From VXNE01 sp965203615 (GTDB lineage: Bacteria > Pseudomonadota > Gammaproteobacteria > Pseudomonadales > Azotimanducaceae), in contig OZ241900.1 in assembly GCA_965203615.1 (NCBI GenBank), positions 930,001-994,000 on the forward strand: 64,000 bases of DNA. The letters are read 5' to 3'. Position numbers and translations under genes: made by a program. This document shows positions 14,867 to 23,477 of the stretch, piece by piece. The first letter of the stretch is position 1, and each line of letters opens with the position of its first letter. Below the pieces are notes generated by a model. It was not told the DNA's origin. It worked only from the letters and a program-made list of their open reading frames with translations, and did no database searches.

Positions 14867-16294
14867 ATGACCCGACAATCCAGACGCCCCGTGGATGCAG
14901 AGGCGCGCGAGTACTACACGGCGCTGCTGCGCCCGGTATTCGAAGGACGGCGGTTCATTCTCGCGGGTGGGCCGGCGTCGAGCCTCGCCAGGAAGGCGCG
15001 CGCCCTGGCGGCTCTCGGTGCCGCCAGACCGTTCCTGCTCGCTTTCGGCGAGGGGATGGGGGAGGTCCCCGGCCCGGAAACCGGAGAACTGCATGTCTTC
15101 GATATCCGGGCCCGGGACGTGGTCGATCAACTCCTGCGGGAGGAAGCGACGCTGCGAGAACTGCCGTCGAACGTCACGGCGATGATCGACCGTTGGGACC
15201 CCGATCATTCGGCGCGGGTGTTGTGTTCGCCCGGCGATGTGCCGAGCGTGGCCGGCCGGGAGTCCTACGCAGGCCGCAGACCCGACTGGATAGCACTCGA
15301 AGACAAGACGACCGTCGACGCGTTGTGGGACGCTGCCGGCGTGCATCGAGCGCCATCGCGCGTCGTGCCCGCCGAATATAGCGAACTGGTCGCTGCGGCC
15401 GCCGCCCTTGATCGGGGCCTGGGTACGGTATGGGCCGCTGACATCAAGTCGGGAGTCCATGGTGGCGCGGTCGGCCTGCGATGGGTGCGACCGGGCGACG
15501 ATGGCCTCTCCGCAGCCGAGTCGTTGTGTGACATCGCCGACCGCGTTCGCGTCATGCCATTCCTGGAAGGCATCCCGGTCAGCGTTCACGGGATCGTTTT
15601 CGGCGATGACGTCGCCGTGTTCCGGCCCGTCGAAATGGTCGTCTTGCGTCCTCCGGAAGGCGATCGGCTTCTGTACGGCGGCAGTTCCAACTGGTTCGAC
15701 CCAACGCCCCAGGATCGCGAAGCGATGCGCCACGCGGCACGGTGCGTGGGCCTGGCGTTGCGCCAGCGGGTCGACTATCTCGGCGCGTTCACGATAGACG
15801 GCGTACTCTCGCCCGACGGATTCTTGCCGACGGAACTGAACCCCCGAACCGGCGCCGGGCTGGGAACGCTCATCGGGGGCTTAGCCGACTTCCCGTTAGA
15901 ACCCTTGTGCTGGGCGGTTGCCGAGGGCGAGCGCCTGGCAATTCGGCCAGGTCTCCTCGAGCGTGCCGTGTTGGACAGCGCGGATCGGCATCGTGCAGTC
16001 AGGGGCTTTGTCGTTACGGACACGGTCTTCGACACGAGTAGCACGTTCGACCTCGAGCGCGACGGCACGGAGTATCGCGAGGCGCACGGTGAGGAGGCAC
16101 CGGTCGCGAAACTGGTTGCGGGCCCCAACCCGGTCGGTGGTTTCCTGTCTTTCAGCCTGGAGACGGTTCGGAACAGGCCAGGCGCGCCTGCGGCGCCCGA
16201 GATGGCCCGGGCGTTGCGCTTCGCGGATCGCCGACTCGGAACCGCTTTCGGCCGATTGGAAACTGCGAGGGACGTTCGGACGCGATCCGCCTGA
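14867..16294 (+). CDS. ATP-grasp superfamily ligase of unknown substrate
   Basis: ATP-grasp enzymes join a carboxylate to an amine or thiol through an acyl phosphate. This 475-residue protein has a Rossmann-like N-terminal domain (FILAGGPASSLARKARALAA) and then the ATP-grasp core from about residue 140: ALEDKTTVDALWDAAGVH (entry to the first nucleotide lobe), AADIKSGVHGGAVGLRWV (phosphate loop with Lys and Gly), and FLPTELNPRTGAGLG with the E/N pair that binds Mg2+. The C-terminal 130 residues have no known match. It is not a purine-biosynthesis or carbamoyl-phosphate enzyme by layout. A link to F420 (for example a CofF-like glutamate ligase) is conceivable because the F420 cluster begins 1 kb downstream, but the length and long leader argue for something else. 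Confidence 0.75.
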   Translation: MTRQSRRPVDAEAREYYTALLRPVFEGRRFILAGGPASSLARKARALAALGAARPFLLAFGEGMGEVPGPETGELHVFDIRARDVVDQLLREEATLRELPSNVTAMIDRWDPDHSARVLCSPGDVPSVAGRESYAGRRPDWIALEDKTTVDALWDAAGVHRAPSRVVPAEYSELVAAAAALDRGLGTVWAADIKSGVHGGAVGLRWVRPGDDGLSAAESLCDIADRVRVMPFLEGIPVSVHGIVFGDDVAVFRPVEMVVLRPPEGDRLLYGGSSNWFDPTPQDREAMRHAARCVGLALRQRVDYLGAFTIDGVLSPDGFLPTELNPRTGAGLGTLIGGLADFPLEPLCWAVAEGERLAIRPGLLERAVLDSADRHRAVRGFVVTDTVFDTSSTFDLERDGTEYREAHGEEAPVAKLVAGPNPVGGFLSFSLETVRNRPGAPAAPEMARALRFADRRLGTAFGRLETARDVRTRSA

Positions 16295-16301
16295 ATGACC
16301 C

Positions 16302-17045
16302 TCACGCGTCGCGCAGCCGCCGCTCTAACTCCTTGATTCGTGCATCGGCGGCACGGCGCGCTCGGGCTTCCTGATCGCGTTCGCCCTCCGCAGCGCGCCG
16401 GGCGGCTTGCGACTCCACATATGTCAGCAGGAATTCGTCGCGCATCGGGTCGAACAGGCGCAGCGTCTCGCCCTCCAGCCGAAGCTCCAGGCCCAGCAGG
16501 CTCGCATGGCACAGCGCGCCATCGCGCTCCTCGAGCGGCAGCGCCCGGTAATTGCCGTCCGGTCCCAACCGGCGACCCTTCAGCCTCGGCTCCAGGTAGT
16601 CCCCTTCCCGGTCGAACTGCCAGTACTCCGAGACGCCAAGCTCCTCGTACAGCCTTGCCTTGCGTCCCTCATCCTCGCGCCGCGTGCTTTTCGAAGTCAC
16701 CTCCAGCACGAAATCCGCCAGCTTTCCTTCCAACCAGGTCAGCCACACCCGGCGCTCCGGCAGCTTGGGAACGCCCAGCGCCACGAATACGTCTGGCGAC
16801 ACGCTGCGACGGGGATCCCCCTCCCGGTAGTACATCATCATGTCGCTGCCGACATAGACGTCCGGGCGGTCGCGGTAGAACTCCTTCAGCGGCAGCGCCG
16901 CATCGACGGTGGCGGACCAATGTTTGGGCGTCTCCGCCATCGGCTTACCGTCGGATTCCGGGTAGTCGGACGGTGCGAGCGGACGAACGGCGGACGGCTC
17001 GGCAGAAGAACGCTCCGGGCGTCGCAACTGGATGGGTTCGCGCAT
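16302..17045 (-). CDS. Uma2-family (DUF820) putative endonuclease with C-terminal coiled coil
   Basis: Uma2/DUF820 proteins have a PD-(D/E)XK nuclease-like fold and occur in multicopy in many environmental bacteria; their role is unsettled. In this 247-residue protein the core is visible: SPDVFVALGVP (D), DFVLEVTSKSTRREDEGRKA (E-x-T-S-K-S, the E-x-K centre) and LYEELGVSEYWQFD. The last 40 residues (EGERDQEARARRAADARIKE) form a charged coiled coil. ATG 17045 follows AAGGAGACCGCC, a very good ribosome-binding site, so longer frames are rejected. It converges on the ATP-grasp gene with a 7-bp gap and diverges from npdG. Confidence 0.85.
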   Translation of the reverse strand: MREPIQLRRPERSSAEPSAVRPLAPSDYPESDGKPMAETPKHWSATVDAALPLKEFYRDRPDVYVGSDMMMYYREGDPRRSVSPDVFVALGVPKLPERRVWLTWLEGKLADFVLEVTSKSTRREDEGRKARLYEELGVSEYWQFDREGDYLEPRLKGRRLGPDGNYRALPLEERDGALCHASLLGLELRLEGETLRLFDPMRDEFLLTYVESQAARRAAEGERDQEARARRAADARIKELERRLRDA

Positions 17046-17311
17046 GGCGGTCTCCTTGGCGAGGCCGTGCATCGGTCGGCGGAACGTTAGCACACGCCAT
17101 CTGCAGCCGTAAGCGGTGGCAGGCGAGGCTCGCGACTCTGGACATGGAACGGCACGGCCGCACGGAAAGCCGTGCAATATGCCACCGACGCCACCGGAAT
17201 CATGCCGGCGATTTGCTCGACTTCGCGTGCGACTATGCCGAAACGATGTGGGCCACGTTGCCGCTGGCGGCGAGACACTCGATAATCGCCGCTTTTCCTC
17301 GGAGGGAGTCC

Positions 17312-17983
17312 ATGTCCGGCAAGGAATCCATCGCCATACTGGGCGGTACGGGCGATCTCGGCACGGGGCTGGCCATACGCTGGTCGAGAACCGGGCACGA
17401 GATCGTGATCGGCTCAAGGACGTTGGAGAAGGCCAAGGCCGCCGTCAAAAATCTGCAGAAGATCAGTCCGGAAACCCCGGCGCGCGCGATGGAGAACGCC
17501 GATGCCGCCATGGCCGGAGACATCGTCGTGCTGACGGTACCTGCGGAGCACCAGATCTCGACCCTGGAAACCGTGCGCGAGGGCCTCACGGGCAAGATCC
17601 TCATCGACGTGTCCGTGCCCCTGGTTCCGCCCAGGGTCGGCACGGTGCAACTTCCCGAAGCGGGGTCCGCGGGCAAGCGCGCACAGGACTTCCTGGGTGA
17701 CGAGGTCATGGTGGTCTCCGCGTTTCAGAACATCGCCGCGCACCTGCTGCAGCGGGACATCGAGATCGAATGCGACGTGCTGGTAGCCGGCAACAAGCGC
17801 GCGGCCAGGGACAAGGTCATCGAACTGGCGGCGGATGCGGGCCTGACCGGCTGGCACGCGGGTCCCATCGACAACGCCGCCGCCGCCGAAGCGCTCACCA
17901 GCATCCTGATCCAGATCAACCGCCGCCACGGGATATCCCATTCGGGGGTCAGGATCGTCGGTCAAACGGGGCACGAGGAATAG
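17312..17983 (+). CDS. npdG: NADPH-dependent F420 reductase (NpdG/Fno)
   Basis: This enzyme reduces oxidised F420 with NADPH, or runs in reverse, linking the F420 and nicotinamide pools in the cytoplasm. It has 223 residues, the normal length. The N-terminal dinucleotide site is AILGGTGDLGTGLAIRWSR, followed by IVIGSRTLEKA, where S and R are the positions that bind the NADPH 2'-phosphate. FQNIAAHLL and AGPIDNAAAAEALTSILIQI are typical of the family. GGAGGG sits 6 nt before the ATG. It is the first gene of the F420 cluster and its stop directly abuts the cofE start (no gap). Confidence 0.92.
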   Translation: MSGKESIAILGGTGDLGTGLAIRWSRTGHEIVIGSRTLEKAKAAVKNLQKISPETPARAMENADAAMAGDIVVLTVPAEHQISTLETVREGLTGKILIDVSVPLVPPRVGTVQLPEAGSAGKRAQDFLGDEVMVVSAFQNIAAHLLQRDIEIECDVLVAGNKRAARDKVIELAADAGLTGWHAGPIDNAAAAEALTSILIQINRRHGISHSGVRIVGQTGHEE

Positions 17984-18739
17984 ATGGCGCTCAGCGTCAC
18001 CGGTATCGAAGGCTTGCCCCTCGTTCGGCCCGGTGACGATCTCTGTGCGGTCCTTCTGGACGCCATCAACGCACAGATGTCACTTTTCGACGGCGACGTG
18101 CTGGTCGTCGCGCAGAAGATCGTGTCCAAGGCCGAGGGTCGCCTTGTGCGACTGGACGATGTTTCGCCCTCCCACGACGCCGCCGCGCTGGCCGCGGAGA
18201 CCGAAAAAGACCCCCGCCTGGTGCAGTTGATCCTCGATGAATCCGTCGCCGTGGTACGCAAACGGCCCGGCGTGCTGATCGTCCGCCACCGGCTCGGCTT
18301 CGTCAGCGCCAATGCCGGCATCGATCAGTCCAACGTCGACCAGGGTGGCGGCGAAGTCGCGCTGCTACTGCCGTTGGACCCGGACGCTACGGCGGCCACG
18401 TTGCACGCGCGCATCCTCGAGGAGACCGGCAAACGCGTGGGCGTTGTCATCACCGACAGCGCGAATCGTCCCTGGCGCCTCGGCACCACGGCCATCGCCA
18501 TCGGCGCTGCGGGCATCCAGGTGTTCGACGACCGGCGGGGCGACTTTGACCTGTTCGGGCGCGAACTCAAGATCACGCTGGTCAACCGCGCCGACAGCAT
18601 CGCGACCGCCGCGGTGCTCGTGATGGGCGAAACGACGGAGCGGATTCCGGCGGCGCTGGTCCGGGGCTTTCCGCCAGAGTTGCCAGCGGGCAACGCGGCC
18701 GCGATCAATCGACCGCTGAGCGAAGACCTGTTCCAATGA
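17984..18739 (+). CDS. cofE: Coenzyme F420-0:L-glutamate ligase CofE
   Basis: CofE adds one or more gamma-linked L-glutamates to F420-0 with GTP, in the last stage of F420 synthesis. At 251 residues it is the single-domain form, without the C-terminal FMN/nitroreductase domain found in mycobacterial FbiB. Characteristic blocks are DVLVVAQKIVSKAEGRLV, GFVSANAGIDQSNVD and VVITDSANRPWRLGTTAIAI, which contain the metal- and GTP-binding residues. The start codon follows the npdG stop directly and the stop overlaps cofD by ATGA, so npdG-cofE-cofD are one transcript. Confidence 0.95.
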   Translation: MALSVTGIEGLPLVRPGDDLCAVLLDAINAQMSLFDGDVLVVAQKIVSKAEGRLVRLDDVSPSHDAAALAAETEKDPRLVQLILDESVAVVRKRPGVLIVRHRLGFVSANAGIDQSNVDQGGGEVALLLPLDPDATAATLHARILEETGKRVGVVITDSANRPWRLGTTAIAIGAAGIQVFDDRRGDFDLFGRELKITLVNRADSIATAAVLVMGETTERIPAALVRGFPPELPAGNAAAINRPLSEDLFQ

Positions 18740-19686
18740 GCGTACTCGCGCTCACCGGCGGCATCGGCGGCGCCAAGCTCGCGCTCGGTTTCACCAAGGT
18801 TCTCGAACCTGACGAGGTCACCTTTGTCGTCAACACGGGAGATGACTTCGAACACCTCGGCTTCCACATCTCGCCGGACGTCGACACGCTCGTCTATACC
18901 CTCTCCGGAGAGGCCAATGCCGATACCGGCTGGGGGCGGCGCGATGAGAGCTGGCACTTCATGGACGTCGCGCAACACCTCGGCATGCAGACCTGGTTCC
19001 GCCTCGGCGACCGCGACCTCGCGCTGCATGTCTATCGCCGGGAGCGCCTGGCCGAGGGCGCCACGCTGACTGAAGTCACGGGGGAGATCTGCGAACGTCT
19101 GGGCGTGACCCAAACGGTCCTGCCGATGTCGGACGATCCGGTCCGAACGCGCGTGCTGACTGCCGAAGGTCCGCTCGCCTTCCAGCACTATTTCGTGCGC
19201 GACCGTTGCAGACCCGCCGTCACGGGTTTCGAGTTCGATGGAGTCGAAAATGCCCGGATCAATCCCGGCATCGAAGAACTGGTCACCAGGGGTGGGTTGA
19301 CCGCAATCGTCATCTGCCCGTCCAACCCCTTCGTATCCGTCGACCCCATCCTGGGTGTGCCCGGCATGCGTGACCTCCTGAAGTCGGCCGGCGTGCCGAT
19401 CATCGCGGTCTCCCCCATCGTCGGCGGACGGGCCATCAAGGGACCGACGGCAAAGATGATGCGCGAACTCGACATTCCGGCATCCGCAACGGCGGTAGCC
19501 CGGCACTATCGGGACCTGATCACCGGCTTTGTCCTCGACGAACGCGACGCCGACCGCCAGTCGGAGGTGGCGAACCTGGGGCTGGCTACCACCGTCACGC
19601 AGACCGTGATGTCGAACCTCGACGACCGCATCGCCCTGGCCCGCGACGTGCTGGCCTTCGTCAGCACTGTTGAACACCGAGATTAG
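18736..19686 (+). CDS. cofD: 2-phospho-L-lactate transferase CofD
   Basis: CofD joins the nucleotide-activated phospholactyl (or phosphoenolpyruvyl / phosphoglyceryl) group to the deazaflavin Fo, giving F420-0 or dehydro-F420-0. The 316-residue sequence carries ALTGGIGGAKLALGFTKVL at the N-terminus and VVNTGDDFEHLGFHISPDVD at about residue 35, both diagnostic. ICPSNPFVSVDPILGVPGM and VGGRAIKGPTAKMMRELD follow. It overlaps cofE by 4 bp. Its 3' end overlaps by 4 bp the convergent toxin gene that breaks the cluster. Confidence 0.95.
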   Translation: MSVLALTGGIGGAKLALGFTKVLEPDEVTFVVNTGDDFEHLGFHISPDVDTLVYTLSGEANADTGWGRRDESWHFMDVAQHLGMQTWFRLGDRDLALHVYRRERLAEGATLTEVTGEICERLGVTQTVLPMSDDPVRTRVLTAEGPLAFQHYFVRDRCRPAVTGFEFDGVENARINPGIEELVTRGGLTAIVICPSNPFVSVDPILGVPGMRDLLKSAGVPIIAVSPIVGGRAIKGPTAKMMRELDIPASATAVARHYRDLITGFVLDERDADRQSEVANLGLATTVTQTVMSNLDDRIALARDVLAFVSTVEHRD

Positions 19687-19970
19687 ATCAGTCCGGAACG
19701 GTCACCACGCTGGTCCCAGATGCGCAGTATTTCGATGCGGTCATCGATGACACGGTAGATAATCGAAAAGGGTGTGCGTTGAATGGGAAACTCGCGGACC
19801 CCAGGCATGTCCTCAACAGGATGTCCGACTTGGGGATTTTGGCGAATAACGCTGCAGGTCGTACGATAGTGCTCGGCCGCGCGCTTTGCTCGGGCAGGGA
19901 ACGCTCCGGTGTAGTACCTCCGCATCCACAGCAAGTCCGAACGGGTGGACGGCAGGAAAACGAGGTCCAT
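19683..19970 (-). CDS. parE: RelE/ParE-family toxin
   Basis: This 95-residue protein of the RelE/ParE fold has the family pattern FLPSTRSDLLWMRRYYTGAF at the N-terminus and VREFPIQRTPFSIIYRV / IEILRIWDQRGDRSG at the C-terminus, where the basic residues of the active face lie. It is expected to poison gyrase or cleave mRNA on ribosomes. It is the second gene of a two-gene unit with the antitoxin 3 bp upstream. It is antiparallel to, and inserted between, cofD and cofC. Confidence 0.85.
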   Translation of the reverse strand: MDLVFLPSTRSDLLWMRRYYTGAFPARAKRAAEHYRTTCSVIRQNPQVGHPVEDMPGVREFPIQRTPFSIIYRVIDDRIEILRIWDQRGDRSGLI

Positions 19971-19973
19971 CGT

Positions 19974-20249
19974 TCACTTTCGAGTATCGGGCGGCGGTGG
20001 CGGAAGCTCCGCGTCGGAACCCCACGACGAGACCCACGTATCCATGGCGTTCTGTGAAATGAACGCACCCTCTTCGGCCTCTGCGAGCGCGGCGCGGATT
20101 GCGGCACGCTTTTCAGCCCGGTTGCGCAGCAACGCTTCGATCGCCTTGACGGCAAGATAAGATGCAGATCGATCTTCACGCCTAGCCTCCCTTTCAAGGC
20201 TCTTTTTCAGATCTGCATCGATGCGTAAGCTAAGTCGTTCGGTGGTCAC
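19974..20249 (-). CDS. Ribbon-helix-helix antitoxin partner of the ParE-type toxin
   Basis: A DNA-binding ribbon-helix-helix is visible in RLSLRIDADLKKSLEREARR, followed by SASYLAVKAIEALLRNRAEK and an acidic, Pro-rich tail (PPPPPD). The GTG at 20249 was chosen because AAGGAGGAG lies about 10 nt upstream; a frame starting at 20291 would put that site inside the gene. The predicted length is 91 residues. The pair faces away from cofC, leaving about 70 bp between them for both promoters. Confidence 0.82.
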   Translation of the reverse strand: MTTERLSLRIDADLKKSLEREARREDRSASYLAVKAIEALLRNRAEKRAAIRAALAEAEEGAFISQNAMDTWVSSWGSDAELPPPPPDTRK

Positions 20250-20320
20250 GCCGCATTCTCCTCCTTGCTTGGGCAGGCTCGTGGCTGACATGGTATGACA
20301 ATCAACTCGGACTCTTCGAA

Positions 20321-20986
20321 ATGCCCGCCATGAGCACGCATCGCATGTGGGCGCTGGTGCCCTTCAAGGGTCCCGAGGGCGCCAAGGAACGGCTCAGCGC
20401 GTACCTGTCGCCTAGCGAACGCCGGGCTCTGACGCTCGCCATGGTGCAGGACGTGCTGGACGCGCTAACGCGAGCATCGCTCGCCGGCGTATTGATTGTC
20501 TCGCGCTCGCCGGAGGCCCGGGAGCTGGCCAAAGCGTTCGACGCAGAAGTGTTCGCGGATTCGGCGGACGATCTGACCGGCGCCGTCACCGAAGCCAGCG
20601 CTTTCGTCGCCGACCGCGCCGAAGGCACCATGATCGTGCACGGCGACCTGCCCCTCCTCACCGCCGATGAAGTGGACCAGGCCCTCGAGGCACACAGGGA
20701 CATCACCCTGTTGCCCGACCGGCACGACATCGGCACCAACTGCATCATCGCCACGCCGCCGAACGCGATGAGCTACCAGTTCGATGGCACCAGCTTCGAG
20801 CCGCACCAGGCGCTGGCGCGGGCCGCCGGTTTTGAGCCGCGCATCGTTCGCCTACCCGGTTTCGGCCTCGATATCGACACCATCGACGGCTTGCGCACGT
20901 TCGCCGCGGCGGGCACCGACACCCGCAGCGGGCGGCTGCTCGTAGAAACCGGTGTGGCATCGCGGCTGACGGCCACCCATAATTAG
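20321..20986 (+). CDS. cofC: 2-phospho-L-lactate (or PEP/3-phosphoglycerate) guanylyltransferase CofC
   Basis: CofC activates the three-carbon phospho-acid with GTP before CofD transfer. The 221-residue sequence has the nucleotidyltransferase pattern: ALVPFKGPEGAKERLSAYLS at the N-terminus (GTP loop with Lys and Arg), VHGDLPLLTADEV (metal-binding Asp) at about 105-117 and RHDIGTNCIIATPP. Family members differ in using 2-phospholactate, phosphoenolpyruvate or, in some proteobacteria, 3-phosphoglycerate; the sequence alone does not tell which. A second ATG three codons in (MSTHRMW) is equally possible. Confidence 0.92.
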   Translation: MPAMSTHRMWALVPFKGPEGAKERLSAYLSPSERRALTLAMVQDVLDALTRASLAGVLIVSRSPEARELAKAFDAEVFADSADDLTGAVTEASAFVADRAEGTMIVHGDLPLLTADEVDQALEAHRDITLLPDRHDIGTNCIIATPPNAMSYQFDGTSFEPHQALARAAGFEPRIVRLPGFGLDIDTIDGLRTFAAAGTDTRSGRLLVETGVASRLTATHN

Positions 20987-21013
20987 CGGCTTCAACGGGG
21001 CTCCGGGGACACG

Positions 21014-23467
21014 ATGCGCGCCGAACGGACACTGGCTGCCGCGGCAGACGGCGAACTGCCTGCCACCAAAGCCGCGCTCGCCCTCGCTGACTTCCCGGAC
21101 ACGAGGGCGCTGGCCGAGGTCGCCGCGACGTTGCGCGACCGCGAGTTCCTGAACGTCGTCACCTATTCGCGTAAGGTCTTCATCCCGCTGACCCACCTGT
21201 GTCGCGACGTCTGCCACTACTGCACATTCGCGCAGACGCCGTCCAGGCTCGACGCGCCCTACATGACGCTCGACCAGGTGCTCGAAATCGCCCGCCAGGG
21301 CGCTGCCCTCGGCTGCAAGGAAGCGCTCTTCACTCTCGGCGAAAAACCGGAACTGCGTTACCGGGCAGCGCGCGAGGCGCTGGCGCGAATGGGGCACGAC
21401 ACGACGGTCGCCTATTTGCGCGACGCAGCAGCAGCGGTCCTCGAAGAGACCGGGTTACTGCCGCACCTCAATCCCGGCAACATGACGCCGGAGGAGATCG
21501 CCTCGCTGCGTCCGGTATCGCCGTCCATGGGCATCATGCTCGAATCCGCGTCGGAGCGATTGACCCGGCGCGGCATGCCGCACTACGGCTCCCCTGACAA
21601 GGTGCCCGCCGTGCGGTTGCAGACGCTCGCCGATGGCGGGTCAGCGGGCGTGCCCTTCACGACCGGCATTCTGATCGGCATCGGCGAGACCCGCCGCGAA
21701 CGTATCGAGTCGCTGCTCGCGATCCGCGATGCGCACGAGGTGCACGGCCACATCCAGGAAGTCATCATCCAGAACTTCCGCGCCAAGCCCGACACCAAGA
21801 TGCGCCAGGCGCCGGAACCGAGCCTCGATGAATTGCTTTGGACCATTGCCGTCGCCCGCATCATCTTCGGCGCGTCCATGAGCATCCAGGCACCGCCGAA
21901 CCTGAGCCCCGGCGTGCTGCGGCAGATCGTTGCCGCCGGCATCAACGACTGGGGCGGCGTCTCCCCGCTGACGCCCGACTTCGTGAACCCTGAAGCCCCC
22001 TGGCCCCATGTCGAGGAACTGGCCCGCGAGACGGCCGGCGCCGGCAAGCACCTGCAGGAACGCCTGACCATCTATCCCGCCTATGCGCGGGCGCCGGACC
22101 GCTGGGTCGATGCCGGCCTGCGGAAGCGCGTTCTCGACATGATCGACGGCGAAGGTTTTCCGCGCACCGATGACTGGTCGCCCGGATCACTCGACGCACC
22201 CCCGGGAGCCACGCTTGACCGCATCTACGCGCCTCCTCGCGAGGGCAGTGTCTCGCCCGACCTCCAGGACATCCTCGCGCGCGCTTCGGATGGCAACGAC
22301 CTGGACGAAGAGGACCTGGTGCGTTTGATCCGAGCGCGGGGCGACGACTTCAACGCCGTTGTCCAGGCAGCGGACCGGCTCCGCGCCGAGGTCAACGGCG
22401 ATGTCGTCAGCTACGTCGTCAACCGCAACATCAACTACACCAACATCTGCTACTTCAAGTGCCGCTTCTGCGCCTTCTCCAAGGGCAAGCTCGCCGAGAA
22501 CCTCCGGGGTCGCCCGTACGACCTCGGCCGCGAGGAAATCCAGCGGCGCGTGCGCGAAGCATGGGACCGGGGCGGCACGGAGGTGTGCCTGCAGGGCGGC
22601 ATCCACCCCGAATACACGGGCGAGACCTACATGGAGATCGCCCGCGCAGTGAAGGAGGCGGTGCCTTCCATGCACGTGCACGCCTTCTCTCCGCTGGAGG
22701 TGTGGCAAGGCGCCGCCACCTCGAACGCAAGCGTCAGGCAGCATCTCGAGGCGTTGCGTGATGCCGGGCTCGACACGCTGCCCGGCACCGCGGCGGAAAT
22801 CCTCGACGATGAAGTACGCGCCGTGATCTGTCCCGACAAGATCAACACGGATCAGTGGCTGGAAGTGATGCGAACCGCCCATGAAGCCGGATTCAGGACG
22901 ACCGCCACGATCATGTATGGACATGTCGACCAACCGAAGCATTGGGCGCGGCACCTCATGCGCATTCGGGCGCTGCAGAAGCGCACCGGCGGCTTTACCG
23001 AGTTCGTGCCCTTGCCGTTCGTACACATGGAAGCGCCGCTCTACCTCCGTGGTGGTGCCCGCCGGGGACCGACGTTCCGCGAGGCGATACTGGTGCATGC
23101 CGTCGCCCGGCTCGCGCTGCATCCCCACATCACCAACATCCAGGCCAGTTGGGTAAAGATGGGCCACGAAGGCGTTGTCGCCGCGCTGAACGCCGGCTGC
23201 AACGACCTCGGCGGCACGCTGATGAACGAGAGCATCACCCGCGCCGCCGGCGCGAGCCACGGCCAGGAGACCTCGCCCGACCGCATGCGTTCATTGATCG
23301 CGTCCGCCGGCCGCACGCCGAAGCAGCGCTCGACGGTCTACGGGGATGTGGATGCCGAGCGCATCCGGGCCGGACTCGCCGCAAGCGAACTCGCGGCGAT
23401 CGTCAACACCCCGGCACGCAAGTACGAGCGGGTCCGGACCCACGAGCTGGTCAGGAACGAAATCTAG
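21014..23467 (+). CDS. cofGH: Fused FO synthase CofGH (FbiC-type), two radical-SAM domains
   Basis: This bifunctional enzyme builds the deazaflavin chromophore Fo from tyrosine and 5-amino-6-ribitylamino-uracil. The 817-residue protein has two complete radical-SAM domains. The N-terminal CofG part (about 45-385) carries cluster cysteines C63, C67 and C70 in THLCRDVCHYCTF. The C-terminal CofH part (about 430-810) carries C479, C483 and C486 in NICYFKCRFCAFSKGK. The fused form is typical of actinobacteria and of bacteria that acquired the pathway; archaea usually have two separate genes. It closes the cluster 28 bp after cofC and ends 11 bp before a convergent nuclease gene. Confidence 0.96.
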   Translation: MRAERTLAAAADGELPATKAALALADFPDTRALAEVAATLRDREFLNVVTYSRKVFIPLTHLCRDVCHYCTFAQTPSRLDAPYMTLDQVLEIARQGAALGCKEALFTLGEKPELRYRAAREALARMGHDTTVAYLRDAAAAVLEETGLLPHLNPGNMTPEEIASLRPVSPSMGIMLESASERLTRRGMPHYGSPDKVPAVRLQTLADGGSAGVPFTTGILIGIGETRRERIESLLAIRDAHEVHGHIQEVIIQNFRAKPDTKMRQAPEPSLDELLWTIAVARIIFGASMSIQAPPNLSPGVLRQIVAAGINDWGGVSPLTPDFVNPEAPWPHVEELARETAGAGKHLQERLTIYPAYARAPDRWVDAGLRKRVLDMIDGEGFPRTDDWSPGSLDAPPGATLDRIYAPPREGSVSPDLQDILARASDGNDLDEEDLVRLIRARGDDFNAVVQAADRLRAEVNGDVVSYVVNRNINYTNICYFKCRFCAFSKGKLAENLRGRPYDLGREEIQRRVREAWDRGGTEVCLQGGIHPEYTGETYMEIARAVKEAVPSMHVHAFSPLEVWQGAATSNASVRQHLEALRDAGLDTLPGTAAEILDDEVRAVICPDKINTDQWLEVMRTAHEAGFRTTATIMYGHVDQPKHWARHLMRIRALQKRTGGFTEFVPLPFVHMEAPLYLRGGARRGPTFREAILVHAVARLALHPHITNIQASWVKMGHEGVVAALNAGCNDLGGTLMNESITRAAGASHGQETSPDRMRSLIASAGRTPKQRSTVYGDVDAERIRAGLAASELAAIVNTPARKYERVRTHELVRNEI

Positions 23468-23477
23468 CCCGGCGGAC

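Noticed and set aside
20321..20986. A second molybdenum-cofactor-type nucleotidyltransferase (MobA)
   Set aside because: The fold is related, but the N-terminal VPFKGPEGAKERLS motif and the F420 neighbours identify CofC.
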